A DNA stretch of 64,000 nucleotides from Nemophila menziesii (GCA_029959085.1 JARWIR010000022.1:1674001-1738000); one strand, 5' to 3'; shown: positions 1-12,485, numbered from the stretch's first letter. Notes: generated by a model from the letters alone, not told the origin. Numbers and translations are program-made.

Positions 1-96
1 CCTGTAATACTTGCAGTACTGTGCCTGTCTAGGGTGAGAGTACGTAGTTTCTTGACTTAATTTTATCTTATTTTTATCACACCCTAGGCGACACCA
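1..96 (+). mobile_element. 3' end of an Athila-type LTR (partial)
   Basis: The stretch matches the last ~100 bp of the other Athila LTRs in this window: a TGTAATACTTGCAG block, a CTAGGGTG block, then a T-rich run and the terminal TCACACCCTAGGCGACACCA. Inverted, the end reads TGGTGTC, pairing with LTR starts of the TGATGTC type. No primer-binding site follows. The next base belongs to LINE sequence, so this is the right edge of a solo LTR or of a 3' LTR inserted in the LINE. The rest lies outside the window. Confidence 0.8.
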
Positions 97-194
97 GATG
101 TGGCATTGAAAAATGGTATGATGAAGGTCTGATGGAGGGCTTTGAAGCTGAAGAGGTTTGCGGGGTTGACCCAAATCAACCCCTAGACCATTAA
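97..194 (+). pseudogene. C-terminal tail of LINE ORF1
   Basis: About 30 open codons end in a TAA whose last base is the first base of the ORF2 ATG (TAATG, 192-196). The tail is acidic (EGFEAEEV). An overlapping stop/start arrangement is common between L1 ORF1 and ORF2, so I read this as the surviving end of the RNA-binding ORF1 protein. It is too short to recognise on its own. Confidence 0.55.
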
Positions 195-3100
195 TGATTC
201 AAGCCTGGAACTGTCAAGGCATTGGCACAGCCTTGACAGAGCTGAGCTTGATTGACATGATCAAAACTCACAAAATAGAGGTATTATTCCTTTCTGAAAC
301 GAAGCGAAAATTTGATTATTTACTTTACTTAAGCACTAAAATCAATTTAATTTTAGTTGCACATTTAGACCCTGAAGGTTTATCTAGTGGAATTGCAGTT
401 TTTGTTAAGGAACCTAATCTTTTTAATCTTATCTCTTCTGATAAGAACTTGATACAATGCACTTACTCGGGTCCCAATTCGGTTTTATGCAAGATAAACT
501 TTGTTTATGGCCCACCAACAGATGAAAATAAAGCTGCCTTTATTAGAAAGCTTTATGATCCGGTACATGTCTCAAATTTGTGGTGTTTTATGGGATACTT
601 TAACTTGATTAGATTCTCTTATGAGAAACTTGGAGGAGAAATCAATATGAATCATAAGAAAAATATGTTATTATTCAATACCTTTATAGAATCTAACTCT
701 TTGCTTGATCTTCCAGCCTTTGGCTGTAATTTCACTTGGTCTAACAAACGAAATAGCAACCGGCAAATCAAGTAAAGACTAGATAGAATATTGGTAAATG
801 ATGAATGGATGAAATATTATCCAAATTGTTGGAATGATACCTTACCCCCTCTGGGGTCTGATCACTCACCTATTATATTAAAGTTTGGGATTTATAAAGG
901 CATTCATAAAAAAAGATTTTTGTTGGAGAAAGGTTGGATATTTGACAAATCTTTATGTCTTTTGATTAAAAGTAAATGGAAAGTAGGATGCCATATGGAA
1001 TTGAGAGGTTTTTATAAATTTAAACATAAATTATCTCAGTTACAAAGGCATATATCTAAGTGGGCTAGACAGAGGATCCTGAATAATAGGATTCTTATCA
1101 ATAATAGCCTAATCAAGTTGGAAAAAATAATCAATGAGCCATACAGTGATGAGAATGATGTTTTATTTAATTCTCTGAGTATAGAGCTTGAGGATTATTG
1201 GAAAAAGGAGGAATTATATTGGTCCCTAAGGTCTAAGAATAACTGGCTCAAATTGGGAGACAGAAACTCGAAATATTTTTATGCTATTACAAAAGTGAAA
1301 AGAACAAGAAATAAAATCCTTAAAATTAAGGATATGAATGGTACTTGGCTTACTGATAATGATGATATAGTTGGAGAAATAACAGGTTACTATAACAACA
1401 TTTTTAAGACAGTAGGAGAAAGGAATTACTCCCGTATACTGTCTAAAGTTAAGAAAGTGGTAACAAATGAAATAAATGAAAGTTTGATTGCTAAAGTTTC
1501 ATTAGAGGAAATCAAAGATGCAGTTTGGGCATTAGGCAGTGATAAATCACCAGGACCTGATGGTTTTGGGGGTTTTTTCTATAAAAAGTTTTGGGAAGAT
1601 ATCAAGTTGGATATTCTTGAGCTTGTTAATGAATTTATGGATGATAATGGTTCTATTGAGGCAATCAATTGCACTACTATTGCTCTTATCCCTAAATGTC
1701 ATAATCCAGATGTTATAACTTCTTTCAGGCCTATTAGTTGTGCCAATTTTGTTTATAAAGTAATCTCGAGAATACTTACTTCTAGACTCCAAGTTTATAT
1801 TGGGAGCCTTATCTCAGAAACCGAAACTGCTTTCATACCAGAAAGGTCAATTTTTGAGAACATTTTATTAGCTCAAGAAGTTACTCACTTCTTAAATAAT
1901 AAGAGGTATTCTAAGAAGTATAGTTTAGCTATCAAGGCTGATATGAGCAAAGCCTATGAGAACATTGAGTGGGATTTTCTTATTGATCTCCTACTCCAGT
2001 TGGGTTTTAATGTTAAGTGGGTAAGATGGATTCAAAGTTGCATTTCATCAGTTACCTACAAAGTACAGATCAATGGACAGCTTTACACACTTGATAAGCC
2101 TCAGAAAGGGCTGAGATAGGGGGACCCACTCTCACTCTATCTTTTCTGCCTTGTCACACAAGCTCTAACTCATCTGATTGATTCTTATGTGGAAAATAGA
2201 CTCTTTAAAGGTATTAAAATTGCTAGAAAGGCTCCTATGATTACACATGTTCTCTTTGCTGATGACAGTTTATTCTTTATGGAAGCTGAGGAAAATAACA
2301 TTGATATATTCAAAAATATATTGAACTTGTACTCTTATGCTACAGGCCAAAAAGTTAATTTGAATAAAAGTGGTATCTTGTTCAACAAAAATACTCATGA
2401 GGCTGAAAAATTTAAATTCTCTACTCTTTTGAATATGAGAAAACTCGATCACCTTGGAAAATACCTTAGAATTCCATCTTCTTGGGGAAAATCCAAGGTC
2501 AAGTCATTAGAATGGTTACTTGAACAAATCTTAAATAGAATGGACAGTTGGGATCCTAAACTCCTCTCCAAAAGTGGGAAAGAGGTGTTGATTAAAGCAT
2601 TAATAGGGGGCTATACCAAATTACTTGATGTCGGTTTTTCTTATTCCAAAGAAAGTTACTTCTCACCTCACTTCACTTATTTCAAATTTTTACTGGAATA
2701 ATCAGGGGCAAGGTAAGTGCCATTGGGTTAAATGAAATACCCTTATGAATTCTAAACAAGATGGAGGTTTGGGTTTTAAGGATTTTCATTGCCAAAATTT
2801 AGCATTACTCTCCTCTAATGCTTGGAAATTCATGAACAGGAAAGTTTCCTTATTGTTTAAAGTCTTCAAAGGTAAATATTTTCCTCTTTCTGATTTCTCT
2901 GAAGCTGTTTTACCTTGTAATTGCTCTTGGGGCTTCAAAAGTCTCCTCGAAGGCAGGAACTGTTCTCTTAAGTCTATTAGATGGACTGTGGGAAATGGTA
3001 AGAAAATTAAAATTTGGGATGATCTGTGGGTACCAAATTACTCTTATTTGACAAAGCCTTTAGGCTGTAACTTGATTTATGTGTCTGAACTTTTTGATCT

Positions 3101-4413
3101 TGGTACATCTGATTGGAACATACATTTGCTTAATCTAACATTTGACCCAGAAGTTGCTGCAACCATATCCTATATATATCCCTCCTAACATTTGTGTTGA
3201 CACTCCTGGCCCTTCTCAGTGAATGGAGATGTTAGTGTTAAGGATATATATAGGATTATTTGGAAGGCACAACAAAAGGGTGAAATGATTAAGAACAATA
3301 AAGAGGCTCAATCTTCTTTTAAACTTCAATCTGAGGATTGAGATTTGATTTGGAAAATGAAAGTGTTACCTAAGGTGAAATTTTTTATATGGAAATGTTG
3401 TGAAAATGCTTTACCTACAAATGAATATAGAAAAGAGGAAATCTGTTGACTCTTCTGTTTGTCAATTATGTGAATCTAAAATTGAAACTGTTGAACATGT
3501 TTTGTTTCATTGCTCTTGGGCAAAAGCTGTGTGGATGGCTAGTCCACTTGGCTTTAAGGCTCAAACTGAACCTACTTGTAATATTAACAGATGGATTAAT
3601 TTTATTAGGCTTTGCTCAACTGAATCTGGTATTGCAGATACTAGACTTGGTGAAATTGCCTTCTATGTTGCCTGGTATATTTGGAAAGGGAGGAATGAAT
3701 TTATCTTTAGAGGGGCTAAACTAGACCTTGAGAAAACTATACAAGAGGCCCTTAAAGCCTGTGATGAATTTTTTCTTGCAACAAGAACTAAATCTGAGGC
3801 TAAAAAAGTCAATCACTCAAGACTGAATGAAAATGTGAATGTGGTTATTCATAATGTGAATCATCAGGAAGGCTTGTTTAATAATTCAGTGGTTTTAAAT
3901 GGGAATTATAAAAGTTTAACAGGATGGGAACCACCTTGTAATGGAAAATTAAAGATAAATTGCGAGGCATCTTTTAATACCATTACTAAAAAAGCTTCCT
4001 TTGCTTATATTGTTAGGGATTCAAAAGGGTAGATGTTAGATGGAAGAGCACAATCAATTACAACAAACTCTCCTATTGAAGCTGAGGCTAGAGGGATGGT
4101 GGAAGCTTGTGTGATGGCAGCTAGCTACCCCCGAGGCATTGAAATAGAGAGTGATTGTAAGGAGCTTGTTAACCAAACTGTTTTTGGTAGAATTTTTTTT
4201 TGTAACACTAAGGTTTTTGTAAATTGTATTATGAGTTGTAAAGTAACTTGTAATCTGAAAATCTCTTTTGCTAAGAGATCAAAGAACTTATGTGCTGATT
4301 GGGTTACTAAACAAAAGCTCAAGGGCTCTTTGTTTAGTATTTGGAACTTTCTTCCCCCTCCTCAATTAGCAAAACTCCTTTTGTCGGATTTTCAACCTCT
4401 AGGGATAAGCTGA
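194..4413 (+). pseudogene. LINE ORF2: endonuclease / reverse transcriptase / RNase H pseudogene
   Basis: The ORF opens with the APE-type endonuclease block WNCQGIG...LFLSETK. Reverse transcriptase follows (SPGPDGF, FRPIS, KADMSKAYE, catalytic FADD near 2258), then a zf-RVT region (CQLCESKIETVEHVLFHC) and a C-terminal RNase H-like domain (4033-4413). From 194 to 2701 everything is in one frame, broken by TAA at 773-775 and TAG at 2117-2119. The second lies in GLR-stop-GDPLS, where the family has GLRQGDPLS, so a CAG to TAG change is likely. Frame changes follow before 2745 and 3400, with a further TAG at 4030-4032. The product would have cut target DNA and primed reverse transcription; this copy cannot make it. 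Confidence 0.9.
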
Positions 4414-4475
4414 TGTACTTTTGTAACTTGTAAACTTTGTCTTTATATTCAAGTTTATTTCGAACAAAAAAAAAA

Positions 4476-5358
4476 ATCTATAATTGGCTCTTTTCATATT
4501 GGCAAAGACCTCCTAGAAAAAAAAAAGACCTCCTAGAAAATGTTCCTATATCTACAATGAGAATGTTACTGCGGGTAGCAACTAACTATTTCTCAAATTT
4601 TAATCTAAAATATAGCTATTCCCAAAAACTTGTCCACTATAAAAATGTAAGACACCTTTTAACCCGTATACCTATTTTATCCTTACAAAAATATTAAAAT
4701 TTATATTTTCCAATAAACTATTTAAAAAACAAAATACTTTATCAAGGATATAATACTAAAGATAGTGTTGATTAATATATGTTTTTTTAAAATTTATGTG
4801 AAAAAACAAAGTGACTAAAATTTTGAAATGAAGGGAGTACAATCCTATTCCTATCCTTAAGAGAAAAATAAGAGTAGATTTGATAACCTTAATTTATTAT
4901 GCTTCTCTAATCAGTCAAAGTATACTATCTAACACTTTTTTTTATAATTTTATGGTGAAGCAATCCCATCTACTAACAACAAGAAATCACGATTTATAAT
5001 CACTTAATTGGCTGACCAAAAAAAAAAAAAAAATCACTTAATTACCTTGATATCTATCTAAACTAAGATTACCAAAAAAAGGAAAACACAATTTGTTTGG
5101 TAATCAAAAGATGTATTCTAATCTATTCCATTACCCATCATATTCATCACCATCACAGGGCAGACCAAAAAAAAAAAAAAGCAAAATTCCATCCCATGAT
5201 TTTCTCCATCATCCCAAAACTAAATTTGGTCTGATACAACAAAAAAAAAAGTAAAAAAAAAAAAAAAAAAAAAGAATGATCTAAATCTAAACAAAACATC
5301 AAAAAATGTAGGATAGAAAGTAAATTCTTAAAATTCAAATATATCTAAACATTACTTC
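4476..5358. other. Intergenic, no gene seen
   Basis: AT-rich sequence with long A-runs (about 5019-5034, 5167-5180, 5241-5271). Just beyond the LINE tail a 15-bp direct repeat, AGACCTCCTAGAAAA, occurs twice with a short A-run between. No coding potential or element ends were recognised. The last ~100 bp probably hold the 3' UTR of the minus-strand DDT gene. Confidence 0.6.
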
Positions 5359-8108
5359 CTAATCTTCTTTCCACTTGTTAACATACTTAAGAAACGCATC
5401 AGCAGGATTTTCTCTTGGTGGGGCCCGGATTCTCGTTGATCTTCGATGCACAGCTTCTTCCATTGCTATTCTCTGCGCTTCATTCTTTGCTCTCTTTTGC
5501 ATTTCCGAACTGTAAAATAAATTAATATTTAAATTTTTATCTACCATAATTTTTTAATTCATAACACATATAACTTACCATATCTTATCATAACATTTCT
5601 CGAGTTGTTTTTTCAACGCGCTTTCTCTAATCCCTTTCGAATTTAGTGACCCCAATAAAGCATCAATCTGTTACATATTACAACATATACACATAAACAT
5701 AAAAAGTCAAACATAAAAAGTCAAACATTAATACCTCTTCTTTAGTGTAATAATAACCCCATTGTAATGAATCAGAACTCTCTACAAATATTCTTCCACC
5801 ACGTCTAAAAAACCAATACCTGTTATAATCCTTATCTTTACCTAATGGATTAGGGCGTATATATCTCTTCTCTATTTCCCTTTCAAGAAATTCTTTCTGT
5901 AAAGGGCATAAACGTAACTTCAATTAAAACAAATACTATAAAGATTATATTATAATAAATATTATATATAATATAATACCCTCTGTTCTATAGTTTTATT
6001 CTCCATTAAATCCTTTATTTCATTCTTCATCATTTTATGAACAGCTCTTTTTATCGAATTTTCTGCTGTAACATCCACATCTGTTTTTTGCTTCTTAGTA
6101 TTCTCTTTTGGTGCATTTTCTCCTTGATCACTTTCACTATTTTAAATAAAAAAAAAAAAAAAAAAAAAACTCAATATTTATACAATGAATAAGAAATTTA
6201 ATTATATAAAAGTACCTGTGATCTAGAGGGCGTTTCTGCTTAGATTTTTTCGAAACATCTCCTGGGTTTGGTCCTGGGCCCACTGTGTTACTTACATCAG
6301 ATTCTGCATTATTACATCCTTCAGGTGGGCCCACTTTGTTATTATCAATAGGCTCAGTTTTTAACTTTTTCTCATCTCTTTTCTTTCTACCTTCTTCAAT
6401 AGCTTGTTCTCTTTTTATAGCTGCTAAAGCATATCTCTCATCAATACATTCATCTAATTTATCCCTTAAAACAACTGTTTCAAGTGCTTTTGCAATTAAG
6501 TCCCTAAGTATTTTTAACTTTACATGAATATCCAAATCTCCATAATCACCCCTCTTAATCAATAACACATGAGTCGATACTTCAGCACTGTTACACATCT
6601 CTAAATAATCACATAAATATTCCGTCCAAGTAACAAATGAAATCTACAAAACATTAAAAAACACTACAAAGATCAAAACTTTTTTAAATCTGGAATAATA
6701 TTATAATATAATATATATTTAACCTTTGGTTTTCGTTTTTTCTTCTGTATAGTCACAAAATACTCTCCTTTATCCTTTATAAGCATACGAAGAAGTGAAG
6801 AATGAGTTTCAGCTATTAAAACTAAATTACTCTCTTTATTACAAAGGGCATTTTCGAAATCTTCAAGTGTAAAAGGTGATAAATGAAGTAACCTTCCAAA
6901 AGATGCACAAAATTCCCATATCATTAATAAATCTCCTACACAATCCATTGGGATATTAAAATCTTTACAAGGTACAGGTCGATCAATTAACCCTTCATCA
7001 TATTCATAAGGTTTCAGTAATAAATCCTCGATTGGGTATTTTATCATACGTGTAGTAATTTCTTTATTTTCTGCTAAGGTTTCAGATGTTGAAGCGTTAC
7101 ACTTTATCATTACCGATTTGCCCTTTAGTTCCTGAACAAAAGAAAGAAATTAAAACAGAAATTTGAACTCAATTTACTGTTTTGTTTTGTTTACCTTATC
7201 TTCGGTTTTCTTTCGTTTTCTGTTACTAATAATAAGTCCATTTTGTAAAGAGTATTTACTTTTAAGCTCATTTGGAGGATTAATTGAGATTCCATGTTCT
7301 TTAGCTAAAGATTCGTGTATAACCCAAGGTGAATATCTATAAGTAGATTCTCTGATAAAGGATTTGAGAATTTCTCGAGTAAAAGGTAGTTTAGTTCTTA
7401 TTAAATCTCCTCCTTTTAACAATGCATTACCAGTTACTTTCTTATCTTTATCAAGCCATGCAATTTCATATTGAGTTTCATTTTTACCCTCTAGAATATT
7501 AACAATCTTACAAGGGTAAAAACGAGTGTTCTTTCTTCCACTCATTTCACACCCTTCTGTTAAAGGTCCCTGTAACTTTGCAACAATGGAGTTCACAAGA
7601 TCTTTCATTGATGCCATGCCTATTAAAAGAAAAGAAAAGAAGCCATTAAATGAAGATCAAAGGCTTTGAACAGACATGCATATGTAAAAATTGTATTTAA
7701 ATAACGAAATTAAACAGAATTTAATTTAGTAATTACTGAATTGAATATCGCTGAGAACAATTGGCACAAGCTCTTTCGGAAATTGTTGGACTTTATCTGA
7801 GGCTTTTTTCTCAGACAATAAAGCTTCTTCATACGTTAAATTGACCTTCCCACTGATCTTGCATGTCCAAATTCTCTTACGGTATAGATTTACCCTCTTT
7901 AAATATTCACTGCGCCGAAAAACCCAACAAAAAAAAATTAAAAATTTATAATTAATTCAACAGCAATTGAAAAAAAAACAGAAAAATTATCAAACCTGTA
8001 GTCTCTGAAGATTTCTTTAGTGAAGCGAATTTGAAATACGAGTTCACGAGGCTTTAAATCTTTAGGATTTTCCACCAAAGGGAATGGTTTTCTTTTATAT
8101 AAAGGCAT
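5359..8108 (-). CDS. DDT/WAC-domain chromatin-associated protein (9 exons, 701 aa)
   Basis: Nine exons join in frame with GT-AG introns: 8108-7996, 7909-7737, 7619-7195, 7131-6724, 6643-6216, 6136-5980, 5896-5735, 5667-5579 and 5509-5359 (2106 nt). The N-terminus (about residues 1-90; MPLYKRKPFP, FTKEIFRDY, LKRVNLYRKRIW) is an Acf1/BAZ-type WAC domain. A DDT domain lies near 290-350 (FNIPMDCVGDLLMIWEFC), followed by a charged coiled region and a WHIM/WSD-like motif near 580-600 (NPLGKDKDYNRYWFF). The C-terminus is basic (HRRSTRIRAPPREN). Such proteins are nuclear and partner ISWI-type remodellers; the best family match I know is the Arabidopsis At5g08630 type. I chose the ATG at 8106-8108 over an upstream in-frame one because family members start MPLYKRK. 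No disruption was seen, so this looks like a functional gene. Confidence 0.93.
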
Positions 8109-8460
8109 ATTTTCTTTAAAAAAATAAAAAAACAAACAATAAAATTGTCAATTTTTCAAAACCCTAGAAAAATAAATAGATTAAAATTAACACCTACATT
8201 ATATACATGTATATAATTTGATTAATTTGCAAGTATAATTGAAGTGAAGAGATTTTACCCCGTAAGAAGAGAATGAGTGCTTTTTTATTGTGTGGGTACA
8301 GTGTGAGCGTGGAGGGGTTTGGAGAAGAGAAGCGGTGAGGGGGTGCCGATGATTTGTGTGTGTTTTTAAGGCAGCGGAGGAGAGTGTTTGTTGTTTGTTT
8401 TCCCTCCTTCTTCGGAGGGGCTATTATTAGAATATTATAAAATATATAGAAAAAAGAACG
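8109..8460 (-). promoter_or_regulatory. 5' leader and likely promoter of the DDT gene
   Basis: This is the sequence upstream of the DDT start codon. It contains AAAACCCTAGAAA near 8157, which resembles the telo-box found near the start of many plant housekeeping genes. A purine-rich GAAGAGAAGCGG tract lies near 8324. A 5'-UTR intron is possible (an exon-like stretch ends in GGGGTAAAA on the minus strand near 8255) but not proven. The transcription start cannot be placed. Confidence 0.35.
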
Positions 8461-8618
8461 TGTTAAGCTCCTTTTTCTTTCTTCAGAATGAAAATAATTT
8501 TATAATGCAAAATTAACAAGAGAATATAACCGAACTAGCTATTGCCGTCACTTTGGAAAAAAAAAAATCAATCAATCGTTAATTTTTCTTATTTTAAGTT
8601 AGCACGCTGAAAAGTTAA

Positions 8619-8865
8619 GACTCCCTTTGATTCGTGAAAATAATAGGTATTTTTGTTTCCATTTTCTGTATTTTTCAAAATACTAATGAAAACGTGTTTG
8701 ATTAGAGAAAATGAAAACAGTTTTCTTAGAAAATTAAGACGCTGCTATATTGGAGAACGTGAAATCGACGTTTTCTATATTTTTTGAAAAGAAAACGAAG
8801 ATCATTTTTTGAAAATATATTTTGAAAAAGAAAATAGAAAATGTTTTCGCAAACCAAACAGGGCC
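8619..8865. mobile_element. Tourist-like (PIF/Harbinger) MITE
   Basis: A 247-bp non-coding element. The left end reads GACTCCCTTTGATTCGTGAA and the reverse complement of the right end reads GGCCCTGTTTGGTTTGCGAA, an imperfect inverted pair. It is flanked by TAA on both sides (8616-8618 and 8866-8868). A 3-bp TAA/TTA duplication and a GGCCCTGTTTGGTTT terminus are typical of Tourist/PIF elements. It lies upstream of the DDT gene. Confidence 0.65.
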
Positions 8866-9306
8866 TAAGATATAATATAAAATGCACCAAGAGCGTATAT
8901 TAAATAGAATGTGTCACTTAATCCCGTAATTACCAAATAATGTATCACGTTCACAATATGATTTAAAAGTTATTATAAGCATGATAAATAAACAAAATTA
9001 AGGTTATTACACATATTGAATATGAAACACAAAGAAGCATAACATCAGTGTATAATTTATTAAACATACAGGCAATACTTTAAAAAAACAAACTATTCAA
9101 CATTTTAACAGAACTGAAATGTTTCACTCATACATCGTCAAATATTAATTGGAATACAAAGAAGTCATAACTCTAGAAAAGGAATCTGTGGCAACGTACA
9201 CATATCATCCCGTTGGAGAAACCTGAAAATACATAATATTAATTATATTATAATGAGACGAACATTAATATGCACTTAATCACTAATCGCATACCTTTAG
9301 GATACA

Positions 9307-11310
9307 CTAAATCAAAATTTCTGGGTACACAATATTAGCCGTGGTTTGATCATTTTCAGGAAGAAGCAAACTTATGCGATCATAACTCGTGCATCTAGAT
9401 AAAGCAACATACAGTTGACCATGACTGAATACAGGAATGGGCAAATCGATTCCAACAAATTTCACAGATTGACCTTGTGATTTATTGATTGTCATGGCAT
9501 AACATAAACGAACGGGAAACTGCCTCCTGGTCATCTTTAAAGGTATATCGGAAGAAGAAGGCGGCAAAGATATTCTTGGAATGAATTCCAAATGACCAGA
9601 TTTATCACCGTTCAAAATCATGGCTTCAATGACACGCGTCGAAAACCTGACAACCATCAACCTCGTGTCGTTACACAGTCCGTCCTTCGGCGCAATATTT
9701 CTTAACAACCTGATAGGAGCGCCAACTTTTAAATCCAATCTGAAGGGAGGTAACCCACTCGGATTCAATGAATTTAAAAATTCGTTCGGATATCGAGTCG
9801 TTATAGATTTATCTACTTGATCCTTTTCATGCATAGTATCAGCTGCAAGATACGTCTGTTGTACTCCAGGGAAAATCGCAAGTGCGGGGCTGTTGATTTC
9901 ACTAACATCATCATTTCGTGGGGAGAGTATAGTGCGCTCATTAAGATACGTGTGAGTTACAGTTCCACGGTCATGGAGTCGGTGATAAGTAGTAGATATC
10001 ATATTGCTCAAATCTTTGCACTTGCGAACTGTTGTTGGGATCTTCATAGAGTCCTCTGGGTTAGAGCCAATCTAGAATAGTTATAAAAAGAAACATAAAA
10101 TTATGAGCACATTTAAAAAGTGTTGTACAAAAAATATAGATGTCTTTCATATACCTTTAGTAGGAATTCGGCAAAATCAGAGTTACCGCTAATTGAGTCG
10201 TTAAGACGCATATTAACATCCAACGTGAGCACATGAATATTTTTCCAAAGTATAGAACGCCTTAATGAGGCCCCCACTATCTGCTCGCGACCACCTTTTG
10301 GTACGACTGGTAAGATCTGTCGAAAATCACCTCCAAGAACAACAGTGATGCCACCGAATGGCTTCCCATTTTTCTGTATATCTTGTAAGGTCCGATCAAC
10401 GGCTTCAACACAATTTCGATTTTGCATCGGAACTTCGTCCCAAATTATGAAACTTGTTTTTCGTATCAAATCGGCCTACATTGATTGATTAGAAATATGA
10501 CAAACAGAATCTTTATTTATATCCAGTGGTATTGAAAATGTAGAATGTGCGGTTGGACCTCTGATCAACAACAAAGACGCAATACCAGATGAAGCAACAC
10601 TAATGACAATTTTATCTAGACTCCGACATTTCGTTGAAATTGTATTGTATAAAAATGTTTTTCCAGTTCCAGCACCTCGATTCAAGAAGTCGGCAAAATC
10701 AGAGTTCCCGCTAATTGAGTCGTTGAGACGCATATTAACATCTAATGTAAGCACATGAATTTTTCTCCAAAGTATAGAACGTCTTAATGAGGCTCCGACT
10801 ATTTGTTCGCGTTCACCTTTCGGTACAACTGGTAAAAAATTTCGGAAATCACCTCCGAGAACAACAGTGATGCCCCCGAATGGCTTCTCATTTTTATGTA
10901 TATCTTGTAACGTTCGATTAACAGACTCAACACAATTTCGATGTTGCATCGGAACTTCATCCCAAATTATGAGACTTATTTTTCGTATCAACTCAGCCTG
11001 GAGGGATTGTTTAGAAATATGACAAATAGAATCTTTCAATATTCAGTGGTATCGAGAATGTGGAATGTGCTGTTCGACCTCCAATCAATAACAAAGATGT
11101 CATTCCTGACGAAGCTACATTAATCACAAAATAATCTAAACTCCGACATTTTGTTGATATCGTATTGTATAAAAAGGTTTTTCCAGTTCCAGCACCTCCA
11201 TTCAAGAAGAAAGTTACACCTTTACTATTAAGCACAGAATCAACAATCTTATCGTATGCGCGCCTTTGTGCACTGTTAAGTCGATCAACGTTTAAATCTG
11301 CATCCCTATT
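9307..11310 (-). pseudogene. PIF1-like helicase of Helitron origin, with internal duplication
   Basis: On the minus strand a Q-motif-like [16 protein letters not shown] precedes Walker A ([13 protein letters not shown]), Walker B (IIWDEVPMQ), motif III (GGDFR...LPVVPKG), and the C-terminal motifs INKSQGQS and [10 protein letters not shown]. The Walker A to SDFADFL block is present twice in tandem, the second copy starting GAGTGKTF right after DFADFLNR. A spliceable intron (about 10154-10072) joins EFLLK to the C-terminal exon. Stops, such as TAG between the HISNQSM and ADLIRK segments, show it is not functional as read. Such helicases unwind DNA during Helitron rolling-circle transposition. 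Confidence 0.85.
10147..11215 (-). repeat. Tandem duplication (~0.52 kb unit) inside the helicase
   Basis: Two adjacent copies (about 11215-10690 and 10690-10147) encode the same helicase segment from the P-loop to NSDFA(D/E)FL. Copy-specific substitutions ([10 protein letters not shown] against [10 protein letters not shown]) show they have diverged since duplication. One copy reads LPVVPKGE and the other LPVVPKGG. Confidence 0.85.
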
Positions 11311-12061
11311 CTTTCGCTTCCCTTTGAAGTTGTAAATGTTCTCTTATCAATCAATTTTCCACAACCAAGTTCCAACTCATGAGGTGTGGATTTTGTTTCA
11401 AAATTGGAGCACGGTTTATTGCGCGAGTTGTGTAGATAGTCATTTTGATTCTTTTATTTTTCTACGAAACCTGTATAATAATATCAATTATGTATTAGTT
11501 ACAATATAATGACATTCGTGTTGTGTGTTTACTTATAATATACATTATTTCGAAACTTCACCGTATACAATATTAGGTGTTGTTTGTTCAACATCAAGAA
11601 GAAATACACGTATTCGATCATAAAGTGAAATTATAGGCTTACTTAAGGTCTGCGAACTTTTGCATTCGATTGAACTCGGGATGCACTCATTTTTGAGACC
11701 TTGTTTTTGTTATTCGATACGCTCGTCATTTGATAGTACAATGATCTGAAAATATGAGGATTTATTAACCTTTGGTAAATAAAACGATAAATTTATATTA
11801 CATGTTATACAAATGAAACAATTAATCTAGTAATACATATACTGAAATACGACACACGTAAGTATAATTTCAATAAGTTCAACTAATTTATTTCAATACA
11901 TAAAAAAGTAGTTCTCCAATACAATACAAATTATCGAATCAAGAACAATTTATTACAAATGACTCCCTAAAAACGATTATTCATGAAAAAGTAGCAAATC
12001 AATACCATAAATTTATTGTCGAATCTAGACTAATTTATTAAAATCCACTCCCAAAAATCTA
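11311..12061. other. Helitron interior, nothing recognised
   Basis: The first ~30 bp may continue the helicase N-terminus in broken form; the rest is AT-rich. A short stretch near 11540-11620 vaguely echoes the helicase C-terminal region (GTATACAATATTAGG, reminiscent of the 9330 region), so a second broken helicase end may be present. No gene can be supported. Confidence 0.4.
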
Positions 12062-12480
12062 TTACATTGATAAATAACGACCATTCGAATATAAGGTACC
12101 CTGCTCTATGTTAGCAAGAGTTAAATCTGCTAGCATCGTAAACTCAATATCATCAAGTAAAACTTTCAAATCTTCTAGTTTATCCATATTTTTTAGTAAA
12201 GGTAGAATATTTTCTATTGGCCAATCTTGAGGAAGCGTGGCAACTATGACATATAGCAAGGGGCAGATCTAAAGGAGCGTTTTTACTACTCCTAAAGGAA
12301 TAATAACTTTCTTTCTTTCGTTTAATGTGATCAAGCACAGATTTAGTTGAATTCATTGGTTCATCAGTGAATTCAGTCCATAAAAGGGTTATATTATCGA
12401 TTTCACCATATTCATCGTATGAATTTGTTATAGTCTTAGTTATCATTCCGAGTGTGTCCATTGTATTTTTTGTTTTAGCC
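12062..12480 (-). pseudogene. Unrecognised exon-like ORF inside the Helitron
   Basis: On the minus strand a TTTTTTGCAG splice acceptor precedes about 75 open codons (NTMDTLGMITKTITNSY..., LLWTEFTDEPMNSTKSV, HIKRKKESYYS). After one apparent 1-nt shift near 12255, another ~60 codons follow (TLPQDWPIENILPLL, DKLEDLKVLLDDIEF) up to a stop. The composition looks protein-like and moderately acidic. I do not recognise a family. It could be a degraded Helitron accessory gene or a captured host fragment. Confidence 0.35.
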
Positions 12481-12485
12481 TGCAA

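Larger units (their letters stand above)
97..4475 (+). mobile_element. L1-clade LINE retrotransposon, 5'-truncated and inactive
   Basis: A plant L1-type non-LTR retrotransposon. It keeps the last ~30 codons of ORF1, nearly all of ORF2 (endonuclease, reverse transcriptase, zinc-binding zf-RVT region, RNase H) and a short terminal A-run at about 4465-4475. Its 5' part ends where the LTR at 1-96 begins, so either the LTR inserted into ORF1 or the LINE was truncated there. ORF2 carries several stops and shifts, so the copy is dead. No target-site duplication is visible because the true 5' end is missing. Confidence 0.9.

Noticed and set aside
5153..5338. Minus-strand Phe-rich 61-codon frame
   Set aside because: Produced by long A-runs downstream of the DDT gene; no support.
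8520..8570. AACTAGCTATTGCCG as a Helitron 3' end (CTAG) for the minus-strand element
   Set aside because: No GC-rich hairpin lies at the required distance, so the CTAG alone is not evidence.
9307..11310. PIF1 helicase as a host repair gene
   Set aside because: Duplicated core, stop codons and the adjacent Helitron-type end point to a transposon relic; host PIF1 genes do not show this duplication.
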